64,000 bases of DNA from Desulfitobacterium_A sp034927245 (GCF_034927245.1 NZ_JAYFQK010000040.1:1-64000), one strand, 5' to 3'; counted from the stretch's first letter, positions 1 through 7,397 are shown. Made by a program: numbers and translations. The notes: a model not told the origin generated them from the sequence alone.

Positions 1-123
1 ACCTGCTTATTTTTTACGGAATTAAGTGTTGGAGCGTGGGGCAACATAACCTTTCATGGCATGTTTCTTGGGGGAAAATATATTTTTGCGTTCTCCTCAG
101 CTCTTGTCCCACTTGACTTCTAG
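1..123 (+). CDS. Possible 3' end of an upstream gene (partial)
   Basis: Frame 1 is open from the first base to a TAG at 121-123 and encodes about 40 residues rich in Phe, Gly and Leu, which could be the tail of a membrane protein. An open stretch this short can arise by chance in AT-rich DNA, and I recognise no family. Codons look coding-like but this is weak evidence. The rest of the gap up to the next gene (124-318) holds only a promoter candidate. Confidence 0.25.
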   Translation, partial: TCLFFTELSVGAWGNITFHGMFLGGKYIFAFSSALVPLDF

Positions 124-245
124 AACATCGCAATTACCTCTCCTAAAATATCACTAAAATTTCCTTTATAATAGTGCCAGTGTTCCCCTCCTTAGTTATT
201 ATGATGCGTGTCGGGTACCATCCTGAGATTTGGAAAGAATGGGAG

Positions 246-273
246 TGATTCTAGGAGTAATTCATGATATAAT
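246..273 (+). promoter_or_regulatory. Extended -10 promoter candidate for the ABC-F gene
   Basis: TATAAT at 268-273 is preceded by TG one base upstream (TGaTATAAT), an extended -10. A weak -35-like TGATTC lies at 246-251 with a 16-base spacer. The next gene starts 46 bases downstream. Confidence 0.5.
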
Positions 274-318
274 AACACAATATGCAAAATAAAGGGTTAA
301 AGGGACGATTTTAAAGAA

Positions 319-1932
319 ATGATTAGCACAAGTGGATTAACATTAAGATTTGGAAAACGCGCTTTATTCGAGGATGTCAATGTAAAGTTTATCCCGGGAA
401 ACTGTTACGGTTTAATTGGAGCCAACGGTGCCGGAAAGTCTACATTCTTAAAGATTCTCGCCGGGGAAATTGACCCCTCGAAGGGGGAGGTTATTATCAC
501 TCCGGGTGAACGCCTTGCGGTTCTAAAACAAGACCATTTCGAGTTTGAAAAATGTAAAGTTATAGATACTGTTATAATGGGACATTCGCGTCTCTATCAA
601 ATCAGGGAGGAAAAGGATGCCCTTTATGCTAAACCTGATTTTTCCGAGGAAGACGGGATAAAAGCGGCGGAGCTTGAAGGTGATTTCGCAGATTTAAATG
701 GTTGGCAAGCCGAGGCGGAGGCAGCAGAACTCTTAATGGGACTGGGAATACCTAAAGAACTTCACGAGAAGTTAATGGAGGAAATTGATCCTAGCCTCAA
801 AGTTCGCGTTCTTCTCGCTCAGGCTCTTTTTGGTAATCCTAACATTTTACTGCTTGATGAACCTACCAATCACTTGGATTTACAATCGATTAAATGGTTG
901 GAGAATTTCCTTCTGGAATTTGAAAGTACAGTTATCGTTGTGTCCCATGATCGTCACTTTTTAAATAAAGTCTGTACTCATATAGCCGATCTTGATTTTG
1001 GCAAAATCCAAATGTATGTGGGTAATTATGATTTTTGGTATGAATCCAGCCAACTTGCTTTAAAAATGATGAAGGATGCTAATAAGAAAAAAGAAGATAA
1101 AATTGCTGAATTGCAGAAGTTTATTCAGAGGTTTAGCTCCAATGCCTCAAAAGCGAAACAAGCGACCTCCCGAAAAAAACTGATTGAGAAATTAACGCTC
1201 GAGGATATAAAACCGTCTTCACGTAAATATCCATATGTCGGTTTCACCCCTGAACGTGAAGCAGGAAATCATCTTTTAACTGTAGAGAATTTAACAGCGA
1301 CGGTTTCCGGTGAGAAAGTTTTCGAGAACCTATCTTTTAATATAAATAAAGGGGACAAAATTGCTTTGGTAGGGCCTAATAGTTTAGCGAAAACAACCTT
1401 ATTTCGGATTCTGATGGGAGAATTGGAGCCGGATGAAGGCACATTTGCCTGGGGAGTAACGACGTCCCAAGCCTATCTGCCCAGTGATAATTCGGAGTAT
1501 TTCGAGACAGATGATAATCTTGTGGATTGGCTTAGACAGTATTCTAAGGATCAAGACGAATCTTTTGTTCGCGGCTTTCTCGGCCGGATGCTCTTTTCAG
1601 GTGATGAAACTCAAAAACCGGCTAACGTATTATCCGGCGGCGAAAAAGTACGCTGTATGCTTTCTCACATGATGCTTAGCGGTGCCAATGTTCTTCTTCT
1701 TGATGAGCCGACCAATCACCTCGATCTTGAGTCCATCACCGCTTTGAATAATGGCCTAATTAATTTTAACGGTACGATGCTGTTCACTTCTCAAGACCAT
1801 CAGTTTGTTGAAACTATCGCCAATCGGATCATGGAAATTACACCGAAAGGCCTAGTGGATCGTCAAATGTCCTATGATGATTATTTAGAAAATGAAAGTC
1901 TGCAAGAGCAAGTGAAAACAATGTACCAGTAA
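319..1932 (+). CDS. ABC-F family ATPase, YkpA/YbiT type
   Basis: This 537-residue protein has two ABC domains and no membrane segment, the layout of ABC-F proteins, which act at the ribosome and gate translation or give antibiotic protection. Domain 1 has Walker A GANGAGKST (34-42) and LLDEPTNHLDL; its signature is degenerate (DPSLKVRVLLAQ), as in the YbiT/YkpA group. A charged linker rich in Lys follows (about 240-300). Domain 2 has an odd Walker A, GPNSLAKTT, in place of GxxGxGKT, a normal LSGGEKVR signature, and a second DEPTNHLDL. Both EQ-type catalytic Glu residues are present. The gene stands alone, with an extended -10 promoter upstream and a terminator downstream. Subfamily placement is by motif pattern; the substrate state is unknown. 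Confidence 0.88.
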   Translation: MISTSGLTLRFGKRALFEDVNVKFIPGNCYGLIGANGAGKSTFLKILAGEIDPSKGEVIITPGERLAVLKQDHFEFEKCKVIDTVIMGHSRLYQIREEKDALYAKPDFSEEDGIKAAELEGDFADLNGWQAEAEAAELLMGLGIPKELHEKLMEEIDPSLKVRVLLAQALFGNPNILLLDEPTNHLDLQSIKWLENFLLEFESTVIVVSHDRHFLNKVCTHIADLDFGKIQMYVGNYDFWYESSQLALKMMKDANKKKEDKIAELQKFIQRFSSNASKAKQATSRKKLIEKLTLEDIKPSSRKYPYVGFTPEREAGNHLLTVENLTATVSGEKVFENLSFNINKGDKIALVGPNSLAKTTLFRILMGELEPDEGTFAWGVTTSQAYLPSDNSEYFETDDNLVDWLRQYSKDQDESFVRGFLGRMLFSGDETQKPANVLSGGEKVRCMLSHMMLSGANVLLLDEPTNHLDLESITALNNGLINFNGTMLFTSQDHQFVETIANRIMEITPKGLVDRQMSYDDYLENESLQEQVKTMYQ

Positions 1933-1972
1933 AAGATCGAATATTTATCCGAACGAGAAGAATTATATTATG

Positions 1973-2005
1973 ATGCAGGTTACCCAAAAGTGATCTGCAT
2001 TTTTT
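1973..2005 (+). terminator. Rho-independent terminator after the ABC-F gene
   Basis: An 11-bp stem (1973-1983 with 1990-2000, including two G-U pairs) with a 6-base loop is followed by a T-run at 2000-2005. It separates the ABC-F gene from the next reading frame. Confidence 0.8.
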
Positions 2006-2032
2006 AATATAAAATTGTAAACGGGGGGAATT

Positions 2033-2674
2033 ATCATCGTTTATTATATTAAAATATATTCGGATTACACCTGACCCTTTTGTTATATTGGCAACGGGAT
2101 TGTCAAAGAATTAAAAAAAGAGTGCGACATTCGTGATGAATGGATAAGTTACGAGCTCCATCCTGAAATTCCTAAACCCGGCATCTCTCGCGTTCAATTA
2201 TTTCCCGGAATAAAGGAGCAGGAGATGCAGGACAAGCAAGCGCAATTGAATAGGATGGGCGCTCCATATGGTCTTTGTTTTAAAGAAATGTCTTGGATTG
2301 CTAACACAAATTTAGCATTGCAAGCGAGTGAATATGCACGTGATTATGGGAAATTTCACGAATACCATGAACAACTTCTTTATGCGAATTATACATTAGG
2401 TAAAAAAATAGGGGAGCTCAATGTTCTTCTCGATATTGCGCAGGATATTGGGTTAGATTCAGAGGGGCTTAAAACGGCTCTTCAAGAGAACCGCTATCAA
2501 GTTCGCCTAATTGAGGCTGGACAAAAGGCTGAAAAAGATCAGATTATGGTTACCCCTACCTTTATAATCAATGATCGCTACAGGATCGTAGGAGCTCAAT
2601 CGCTTAACAAATTTCGAAAAACTTTCCGGGAAATTAGTTTAGGACACGCGAGTAACCCATTTACACTCCTTTAA
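2033..2674 (+). CDS. FrnE/DsbA-family thiol oxidoreductase, probable selenoprotein (UGA at 2072-2074)
   Basis: The frame from about 2033 to 2674 encodes about 213 residues of a DsbA-like (FrnE, COG2761) thioredoxin-fold protein. Reading through an in-frame TGA at 2072-2074 gives SDYT-U-PFCYIGN: the TGA sits exactly where the first catalytic Cys of the family CPFC motif belongs. Both sides are in the same frame, and the downstream part carries the cis-Pro motif VTPTF and the C-terminal VGAQ. A G-rich Shine-Dalgarno (2023-2028) is present. No ATG, GTG or TTG lies between the upstream stop (2018) and the TGA, so the start must be an ATC (2033 or 2036) or ATT (2030), unless the base is wrong. If the TGA were a true stop, the first ATG downstream (2225) would give a protein lacking the active site. 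Sec insertion is inferred; a nonsense mutation is the alternative. Confidence 0.7.
2072..2098 (+). promoter_or_regulatory. Candidate bacterial SECIS hairpin after the UGA
   Basis: Directly after the UGA, CCC (2075-2077) pairs with GGG (2096-2098) and GTT (2082-2084) with AAC (2093-2095), leaving an 8-base loop ATATTGGC that contains G residues. A hairpin with a G in the loop just downstream of the UGA is what SelB recognises in bacteria. The stem is short with a 4-base bulge, so this is only suggestive. Confidence 0.35.
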
Positions 2675-2680
2675 AGGGCC

Positions 2681-3913
2681 CTAATCACGGTTAGCAGGGG
2701 CAGCGAAGTTTTTGGAGCGGCTTAACCATGCGGTTAAACCGAGTAGTACCATGCTGATTCCTCCAATGCAAACACCAAGCCATCCCCGGGTAGTCCATAG
2801 ATATACTCCCATAGTTGAGCCGAGTGCTCCACCCGCGAAATATGTAACCATATATACCGTATTTAAGCGGTTTTTAGCATTGGGGAGAAGGGAATAGATT
2901 TGAGTCTGATTGGCGATCTGAGCACTTTGAATCCCTAAGTCCAAAAGAATAACTCCCAGGATTAAACTCCAAAGGTGTTGTCCCAGCAGTCCTAAAATTA
3001 CAAAGGAAAGGAGCGCGAGTCCTGCCCCGGTACCGGCAACAGATCGAGGACTTTTATTGTCGGAGATCCGACCTGCGAGGGGAGCAATAGAAGCCCCAAA
3101 AATTCCGACGAGCCCGAATAAACCGGCAATTTCACTTCCATAAAAGTAGGGAGGTTGTTTAAGGTAAAAGACTAAAGTTGTCCAGAACAAGCTGAAAGCA
3201 CCAAAAAGCGTTCCCCCCATAAAGGACGTTTTTCTTAAAATAGGTTGTTCGATTATCAACGTTCCCAATGAACGCATCAATTGGGGGTAAGTGAACTGAG
3301 GATTTTGAGGTTCGCAAATAGGAAGAAAAGTCCTTAGCAGAAGCATTAAAATAAACATTATACCAGCCGCAATGAGATACATCATTCTCCAACCCAAAAA
3401 GTGTCCGATGATTCCACTCACTAAACGAGCCAGCAGAATTCCAAAGAACAGACCGCTCATGACAAGTCCGACCACGTGTCCCTGCTTCTCAGGTTTCGCT
3501 AATTGAGCAGCAAACGGAACAATCAACTGCGGAACAACCGTAGTCAGCCCCAGTGCAAAACAGGCAATTTCCAGGAATATTAGATTTGGAGCAAAGGACA
3601 CTGACAATAAAGCAAGAATCACTGCCGCAAGCAAATGGGTGATCAATTTTCGGCGTTCTCGCAAATCACCGAGAGGAATAAAGAAAAACATGCCGATCGC
3701 ATAGCCGGCCTGGGTAAGCATAGAGACATTTCCGATCCTGCTGGGTGATGCTTGAAAGGTTTGGGCCATATCGACAAGCAAAGGCTGATTATAGTATAGG
3801 TTGGCTACAGAAGCTCCCGCTCCGATGGCCATGATCAAGATCAAGCTTTTTGACAGTTCGAAAGAAGTATGATTTTCCTTATCCAAGGAATCCTGATAAA
3901 GAGGTTGATTCAT
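2681..3913 (-). CDS. MFS transporter (YgaY-like drug/metabolite exporter)
   Basis: This 410-residue protein is hydrophobic throughout, with about 12 membrane segments. The first segment ends in ANLYYNQPLL, a hallmark of a bacterial MFS exporter group. The loop after segment 2 has PLGDLRERRKL, a match to the MFS motif A (GxLaDrxGrr). Proton-coupled export of a drug or metabolite at the cytoplasmic membrane is the family role; the substrate cannot be told. The start has AGGAG eight bases upstream. It converges on the FrnE-like gene with only six bases between stops, and it has its own promoter at 3945-3973. Confidence 0.85.
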   Translation of the reverse strand: MNQPLYQDSLDKENHTSFELSKSLILIMAIGAGASVANLYYNQPLLVDMAQTFQASPSRIGNVSMLTQAGYAIGMFFFIPLGDLRERRKLITHLLAAVILALLSVSFAPNLIFLEIACFALGLTTVVPQLIVPFAAQLAKPEKQGHVVGLVMSGLFFGILLARLVSGIIGHFLGWRMMYLIAAGIMFILMLLLRTFLPICEPQNPQFTYPQLMRSLGTLIIEQPILRKTSFMGGTLFGAFSLFWTTLVFYLKQPPYFYGSEIAGLFGLVGIFGASIAPLAGRISDNKSPRSVAGTGAGLALLSFVILGLLGQHLWSLILGVILLDLGIQSAQIANQTQIYSLLPNAKNRLNTVYMVTYFAGGALGSTMGVYLWTTRGWLGVCIGGISMVLLGLTAWLSRSKNFAAPANRD

Positions 3914-3944
3914 TATTTTAGCTCCTATTTAATTAGTACTTTAT

Positions 3945-3973
3945 ATTTTAACTTTGTGTCCTTGAAAGTACAA
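3945..3973 (-). promoter_or_regulatory. Promoter for the MFS gene
   Basis: On the minus strand TTGTAC (3973-3968) and TAAAAT (3950-3945) are separated by 17 bases, a good sigma-A type promoter about 32 bases upstream of the start codon. Confidence 0.6.
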
Positions 3974-4028
3974 TATTACTTTACTCCAACTAAAATATAA
4001 ACGTTTTATTAAATTATTTTTATTGTTA

Positions 4029-4057
4029 TTTACATAGGTATTTAATAAACATATGAT
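4029..4057 (+). promoter_or_regulatory. Promoter for the nfeD-floA operon
   Basis: TTTACA (4029-4034), a 17-base spacer and TATGAT (4052-4057) fit a sigma-A promoter. The ATG at 4053 overlaps this -10 box, which argues that translation starts at the later ATG at 4092. Confidence 0.65.
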
Positions 4058-4091
4058 AGGATTAAATACCTTGCGAAAGAGAGGGGTGAGG

Positions 4092-4568
4092 ATGATGGGA
4101 CTGGGATTCGCATCAACCCTATTTATTGTAGGAATTATTTTTCTGTTCTTAGAAATCTTTATACCGGGTGGAATTTTAGGCGCTTTAGGGATAGTGATGT
4201 TGGCGATTGGAATTTTTCTTACTGCGGATTCTGTTTTGTATGCTGTTTTATATATTGCGGGGATGTTGCTTGTCATAGGTGTTTTAGTGATTATCAGTTT
4301 TCGCTTCCCGAGAACGCGCAAGTTTTGGCGGCGATTTTCCTTAAGTACCCGTCAAACCAAGGAAGAAGGTTATGTTGCTCCTGAACCCAATTATGAGCAT
4401 TTCCTAGGAAAGAAAGGAGTGGCGTTAAGTCAGCTTCGTCCGGCCGGTGTAGCGGATATCGAAGGCGAACGCCTTGATGTTGTTACTGAAGGAAGTTTTA
4501 TCGCGCAAGGCACATGGATTAAGGTCGTTGACGTTGAAGGAACGCGTATTGTTGTACGAGAGGGATAA
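4092..4568 (+). CDS. nfeD: NfeD-like membrane protein (short form)
   Basis: This 158-residue protein has two to three membrane segments in the first 70 residues and a C-terminal soluble part (about 100-158) with the features of the NfeD OB-fold (GKKGVALSQLRPAGVADIEG, then GTWIKVVDVEGTRIVV). The long-form N-terminal ClpP-like protease domain is absent, so it is the short NfeD type. It precedes floA by 49 bases, the pairing normal for flotillin-like scaffold proteins that organise membrane microdomains. ATG 4092 follows GAGAGGGG at a good distance; an earlier in-frame ATG at 4053 lies inside the promoter and is rejected. Confidence 0.87.
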   Translation: MMGLGFASTLFIVGIIFLFLEIFIPGGILGALGIVMLAIGIFLTADSVLYAVLYIAGMLLVIGVLVIISFRFPRTRKFWRRFSLSTRQTKEEGYVAPEPNYEHFLGKKGVALSQLRPAGVADIEGERLDVVTEGSFIAQGTWIKVVDVEGTRIVVREG

Positions 4569-4586
4569 GTAATTATTAAATAAAGC

Positions 4587-4620
4587 GGAGGTGAAGCCCG
4601 ACAAACGGGCGCAGCATATG
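4587..4620 (+). promoter_or_regulatory. floA translation start region with hairpin between SD and ATG
   Basis: A strong Shine-Dalgarno GGAGGTG (4587-4593) lies 24 bases before the ATG at 4618, too far for normal initiation. A perfect 5-bp hairpin, GCCCG-ACAAA-CGGGC (4596-4610), lies between them. If folded, it leaves about 9 bases of effective spacing, which is optimal. Confidence 0.55.
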
Positions 4621-5613
4621 ACAGGTACTATTATGTCACTGATTTTATTAGCTATAGTTCTCATAATTATTGGGATAATATTTACATTTATTCCAATCGG
4701 ACTCTGGATTTCCGCTTTAGCGGCAGGCGTAAATGTGGGGATTATTACCCTGGTGGGAATGAGGCTGAGAAGAGTTATTCCTTCGCGTATAGTCAATCCG
4801 TTGATTAAAGCTCATAAAGCGGGGATCAACATCACGACGGCAAAGCTGGAAGCACATTATTTAGCAGGCGGAAATGTGGATAAAGTCGTAAATGCTTTAA
4901 TCGCCGCCGAACGGGCTGCTATACCTTTACAGTTTGAAAGAGCCGCAGCGATCGACCTTGCAGGCCGGGATGTTTTACAAGCGGTTCAAATGTCGGTAAA
5001 TCCTAAAGTGATTGAAACACCGATCGTTTCGGCTGTGGCCCAAAACGGGATTGAACTTAGAGTGAAAGCCCGAGTTACTGTACGTGCCAATATCGATCGT
5101 CTTGTCGGGGGTGCCGGCGAGGAGACGGTTATTGCGCGTGTCGGTGAAGGAATTGTTACAAGCATTGGTTCGTCTGACTCCCATAAAGCTGTTCTTGAAA
5201 ATCCTGATATGGTTTCTCGTACGGTACTGGGAAAAGGTCTAGACTCCGGAACGGCCTTTGAAATACTCTCTATTGATATTGCTGATGTCGATGTGGGTAA
5301 AAACATTGGTGCCCAGCTGCAGACCGATCAAGCTGAAGCAGATAAACGAATTGCTCAAGCTAAAGCGGAAGAACGTCGTGCTATGGCCGTTGCCCGTGAA
5401 CAAGAAATGAAGGCCACTGTTCAAGAAATGAGGGCAAAAGTCGTTGAGGCGGAAGCCGAAGTTCCTCTTGCCTTGGCTACGGCTCTAAAAGAAGGGAAAA
5501 TGGGGGTTATGGACTATTATAATATGAAGAATATCATGGCTGATACATCGATGAGAGATACGATCGCGCGCACAGGTAAGACCGAGCCCGGTGATCCCAG
5601 CCCGAAAAAATAA
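4618..5613 (+). CDS. floA: FloA flotillin-like membrane microdomain protein
   Basis: From ATG 4618 the protein is 331 residues, the same length as Bacillus subtilis FloA. It has one N-terminal membrane hairpin (about 1-30), then the diagnostic LWISALAAG and VGMRLRRVIP, the SPFH/band-7 core (HYLAGGNVDKVVNALIAAER, VGGAGEETVIARVGEGI), and a Glu/Ala-rich coiled coil (about 225-295) with DQAEADKRIAQAKAEERRA. FloA forms oligomers in functional membrane microdomains and affects lipid domain organisation and signalling. A GTG at 4591 would add nine residues but has no separate ribosome site; the hairpin-bridged Shine-Dalgarno at 4587-4593 favours 4618. Confidence 0.93.
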   Translation: MTGTIMSLILLAIVLIIIGIIFTFIPIGLWISALAAGVNVGIITLVGMRLRRVIPSRIVNPLIKAHKAGINITTAKLEAHYLAGGNVDKVVNALIAAERAAIPLQFERAAAIDLAGRDVLQAVQMSVNPKVIETPIVSAVAQNGIELRVKARVTVRANIDRLVGGAGEETVIARVGEGIVTSIGSSDSHKAVLENPDMVSRTVLGKGLDSGTAFEILSIDIADVDVGKNIGAQLQTDQAEADKRIAQAKAEERRAMAVAREQEMKATVQEMRAKVVEAEAEVPLALATALKEGKMGVMDYYNMKNIMADTSMRDTIARTGKTEPGDPSPKK

Positions 5614-5629
5614 TAGGGGGGACACACCT

Positions 5630-6181
5630 ATGGAAATTACTACACCTTGGTTGGCTATTGCCATAGCTATTATTTTAACCCTCTCTGCGGCAAGTGAGAA
5701 AGCAAAAGGCAAGCCGGGTTCGACTGGTTCAAAATCACGTTATCCATCATCTCCCTGGGCAAAGGGTTTTGAACCCCAGGGTTCAGAACTTTTCAAATGG
5801 CTTGCGAAGAAAATACCGGGAATTGAACCCTTTTTGACGAATAACGAAAATAATCATACGTATCCCTATGCTACTGATAAAACAATGTCTTACGAAGATA
5901 CAGACGGAGTTGAAGCTACAGACGGAGTTGAAGGTACGGCTGGCATTGAAGGTACGGCTGGGGTTGAAGGTACAGCCGGTATTGAAGGAACTTCAGGAGA
6001 TGAGAAAGCAATTGGTGTCGAAGAGATTGGAGGAACAATAGAATCACCGCTAAGCGCCGCAAAAAAACATTCCTCTGAAAGCAAATTAACAGCCGATATT
6101 CCGAATAATGAAGATTTGATTCGGGCCATAGTTTGGGCGGAAATACTTGATAAACCGAAGGCTTTAAAAGGCAGAAGATAA
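5630..6181 (+). CDS. Unknown protein with N-terminal TM and hexapeptide repeats, linked to nfeD-floA
   Basis: I do not recognise this 183-residue protein. It has one N-terminal membrane segment (about 5-22), a Lys/Ser/Pro-rich linker, and five tandem hexapeptides of the form G-(V/I)-E-(G/A)-T-(A/D) at residues 93-122, encoded by 18-bp repeats (5906-5995). The C-terminal 50 residues (EDLIRAIVWAEILDKPKALKGRR) look folded and helical. It starts 17 bases after floA with AGGGGGG as ribosome site, so it is co-transcribed and could be a microdomain partner; this is inference from position only. Confidence 0.75.
   Translation: MEITTPWLAIAIAIILTLSAASEKAKGKPGSTGSKSRYPSSPWAKGFEPQGSELFKWLAKKIPGIEPFLTNNENNHTYPYATDKTMSYEDTDGVEATDGVEGTAGIEGTAGVEGTAGIEGTSGDEKAIGVEEIGGTIESPLSAAKKHSSESKLTADIPNNEDLIRAIVWAEILDKPKALKGRR
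5906..5995 (+). repeat. 18-bp in-frame tandem repeat, five copies
   Basis: Five consecutive 18-bp units (starts 5906, 5924, 5942, 5960, 5978), each GGNRTTGAAGSNACNGMY-like, encode the acidic hexapeptide repeats. Synonymous third positions differ between copies, so the array is not a very recent expansion. Confidence 0.85.
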
Positions 6182-6233
6182 AGCGGAAAGATAAATTAAG
6201 GAAAGAAGATATTTTCCGTTCGTAAAAAGGAAG

Positions 6234-6269
6234 GAGCAAGAATACGCCTCAGAAGAGGATCTCTTGCTC
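6234..6269. terminator. Convergent terminator hairpin
   Basis: GAGCAAGA (6234-6241) pairs with TCTTGCTC (6262-6269), and inside it CCTC pairs with GAGG. A modest T-stretch follows on the plus strand. It lies between the floA operon and the convergent CvfB-like gene and may serve both. Confidence 0.55.
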
Positions 6270-6308
6270 TTTCTACTCTAACAACTATCCGGTTTTCTTT
6301 AATCTTAG

Positions 6309-7172
6309 CTAAACGAGTTCATTTTCCGAGTTCCCGGATTTAAGTTTAAATCCATTATTTGTCTTAAGAATTCGCTCGGATTTCAGCAGGTTGCCGATTG
6401 CCCGTTTGAATTCAGACTTACTCATCTTAAACATCTTCTCAATTGCTGCCGGATCAGCCTTTTCACTTAAAGGGAGGATTCCTTCGTTCTCCTGCATCGC
6501 TTTAAGCAGCAGCTGAGCATCAATACTCAGTTGCTGATATGCAAGTCTGCGTGTGGAGAGGTCTAGCTTTCCGTCTTCACGAACCCTGATAACTCTCCCC
6601 TGAATCCGATCTCCGATATGCAGTTCTTTATAATTCTCCGTGCTCGGAATGAGTCCTCTATATCGGTTATCGACTGCTACGAAGGCTCCTAGTTCAGGAT
6701 GAATCTGATAAATTGTTCCTACGATCTCGTCATTTTTATGATAGGGAGCATGTGAGCTTAAATAATCGGAGATATCCGTCGTACAGCAGAGTCTGCCACT
6801 TTTATCAATGTAGACATAGATTAGATAGCTTTTCCCAACTTCAACAGGAAATTTTTGTTCGCTGAACGGTAAAAATAACCCCCGTTCCAGCCCAAAATCT
6901 AAAAAAGCTCCAAACTTAGTTTTGGCGGTCATCGTTAAATAAGCGAGCTCTCCAACCTGAGCAAGTGGAGTTCTTGTCGTAGCGATCAAACGGTTTTCTG
7001 AATCCCGGTAGATGAAAACATCAAGAAAGTCGCCGACCTTTGCTTCCACCGGACGCTGCTTTTCCGGCAATAATACATTATCTTTACGATCCCCGGTGCC
7101 CGCATCAAGATAAGCCCCGATGGAAACGAAATTTGAGATCTGTAGTCGATTAAACTTGCCAATCTGTATGAT
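6309..7172 (-). CDS. CvfB-like S1 RNA-binding protein (noncanonical start)
   Basis: The CvfB/YitL family has tandem S1-like domains and a C-terminal winged helix and acts in RNA binding and regulation. Here S1-like segments are visible (LIATTRTPLAQVGELAYL; GTIYQIHPELGAFVAVDNRYRGLIP; GDRIQGRVIRVREDGKLDLS), ending in a helical winged-helix region (AIEKMFKMSKSEFKRAIGNLLK). Homology-like sequence continues upstream of the only TTG (7070): IQIGKFNRLQISN and SIGAYLDAG, the start of the first S1 domain. In that extension there is no ATG/GTG/TTG; ATC at 7172 has GGGGAGGG at about seven bases and gives a 287-residue protein. If TTG 7070 were used, a third of the first domain would be lost. Confidence 0.78.
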   Translation of the reverse strand: MIQIGKFNRLQISNFVSIGAYLDAGTGDRKDNVLLPEKQRPVEAKVGDFLDVFIYRDSENRLIATTRTPLAQVGELAYLTMTAKTKFGAFLDFGLERGLFLPFSEQKFPVEVGKSYLIYVYIDKSGRLCCTTDISDYLSSHAPYHKNDEIVGTIYQIHPELGAFVAVDNRYRGLIPSTENYKELHIGDRIQGRVIRVREDGKLDLSTRRLAYQQLSIDAQLLLKAMQENEGILPLSEKADPAAIEKMFKMSKSEFKRAIGNLLKSERILKTNNGFKLKSGNSENELV

Positions 7173-7287
7173 ACGAATTCCCTCCCCGCTGTTACCGCAA
7201 AATTAGACTCTATTAAATAACCTTAATTATAGCACAAGGTTGATACTTCGGCTATTTTCACTTTTATTATGTACGCTTCACTCTTCT

Positions 7288-7346
7288 TTTAGAGTTTATA
7301 CTTTGTTTAGATTCTGTTTAGAGAAAGTCAATCCCTTTGTTTTAGA
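7288..7346 (+). promoter_or_regulatory. TTTAGA direct repeats, candidate response-regulator sites
   Basis: TTTAGA occurs at 7288, 7306, 7317 and 7341. The second and third are within TGTTTAGA copies 11 bases apart, the helical-turn spacing typical of OmpR-family operators. The array lies just upstream of the secreted-protein gene heading the cassette that ends in an OmpR-type regulator. Confidence 0.4.
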
Positions 7347-7397
7347 ATAGAGTTAAGGAAGCTTCCGAAAGTAAATAAAGGAGTTGAAGGGTAAAAA

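Noticed and set aside
2033..2674. FrnE-like gene as a frameshifted pseudogene
   Set aside because: Sequence before and after the TGA is in the same frame and both parts keep the family motifs; only one codon differs.
4053..4091. Upstream ATG of the nfeD reading frame
   Set aside because: It lies inside the -10 box of the promoter and has no ribosome site; ATG 4092 fits better.
5906..5995. 18-bp tandem repeats as a possible CRISPR array
   Set aside because: They are contiguous, in frame, spacer-free and inside a coding region.
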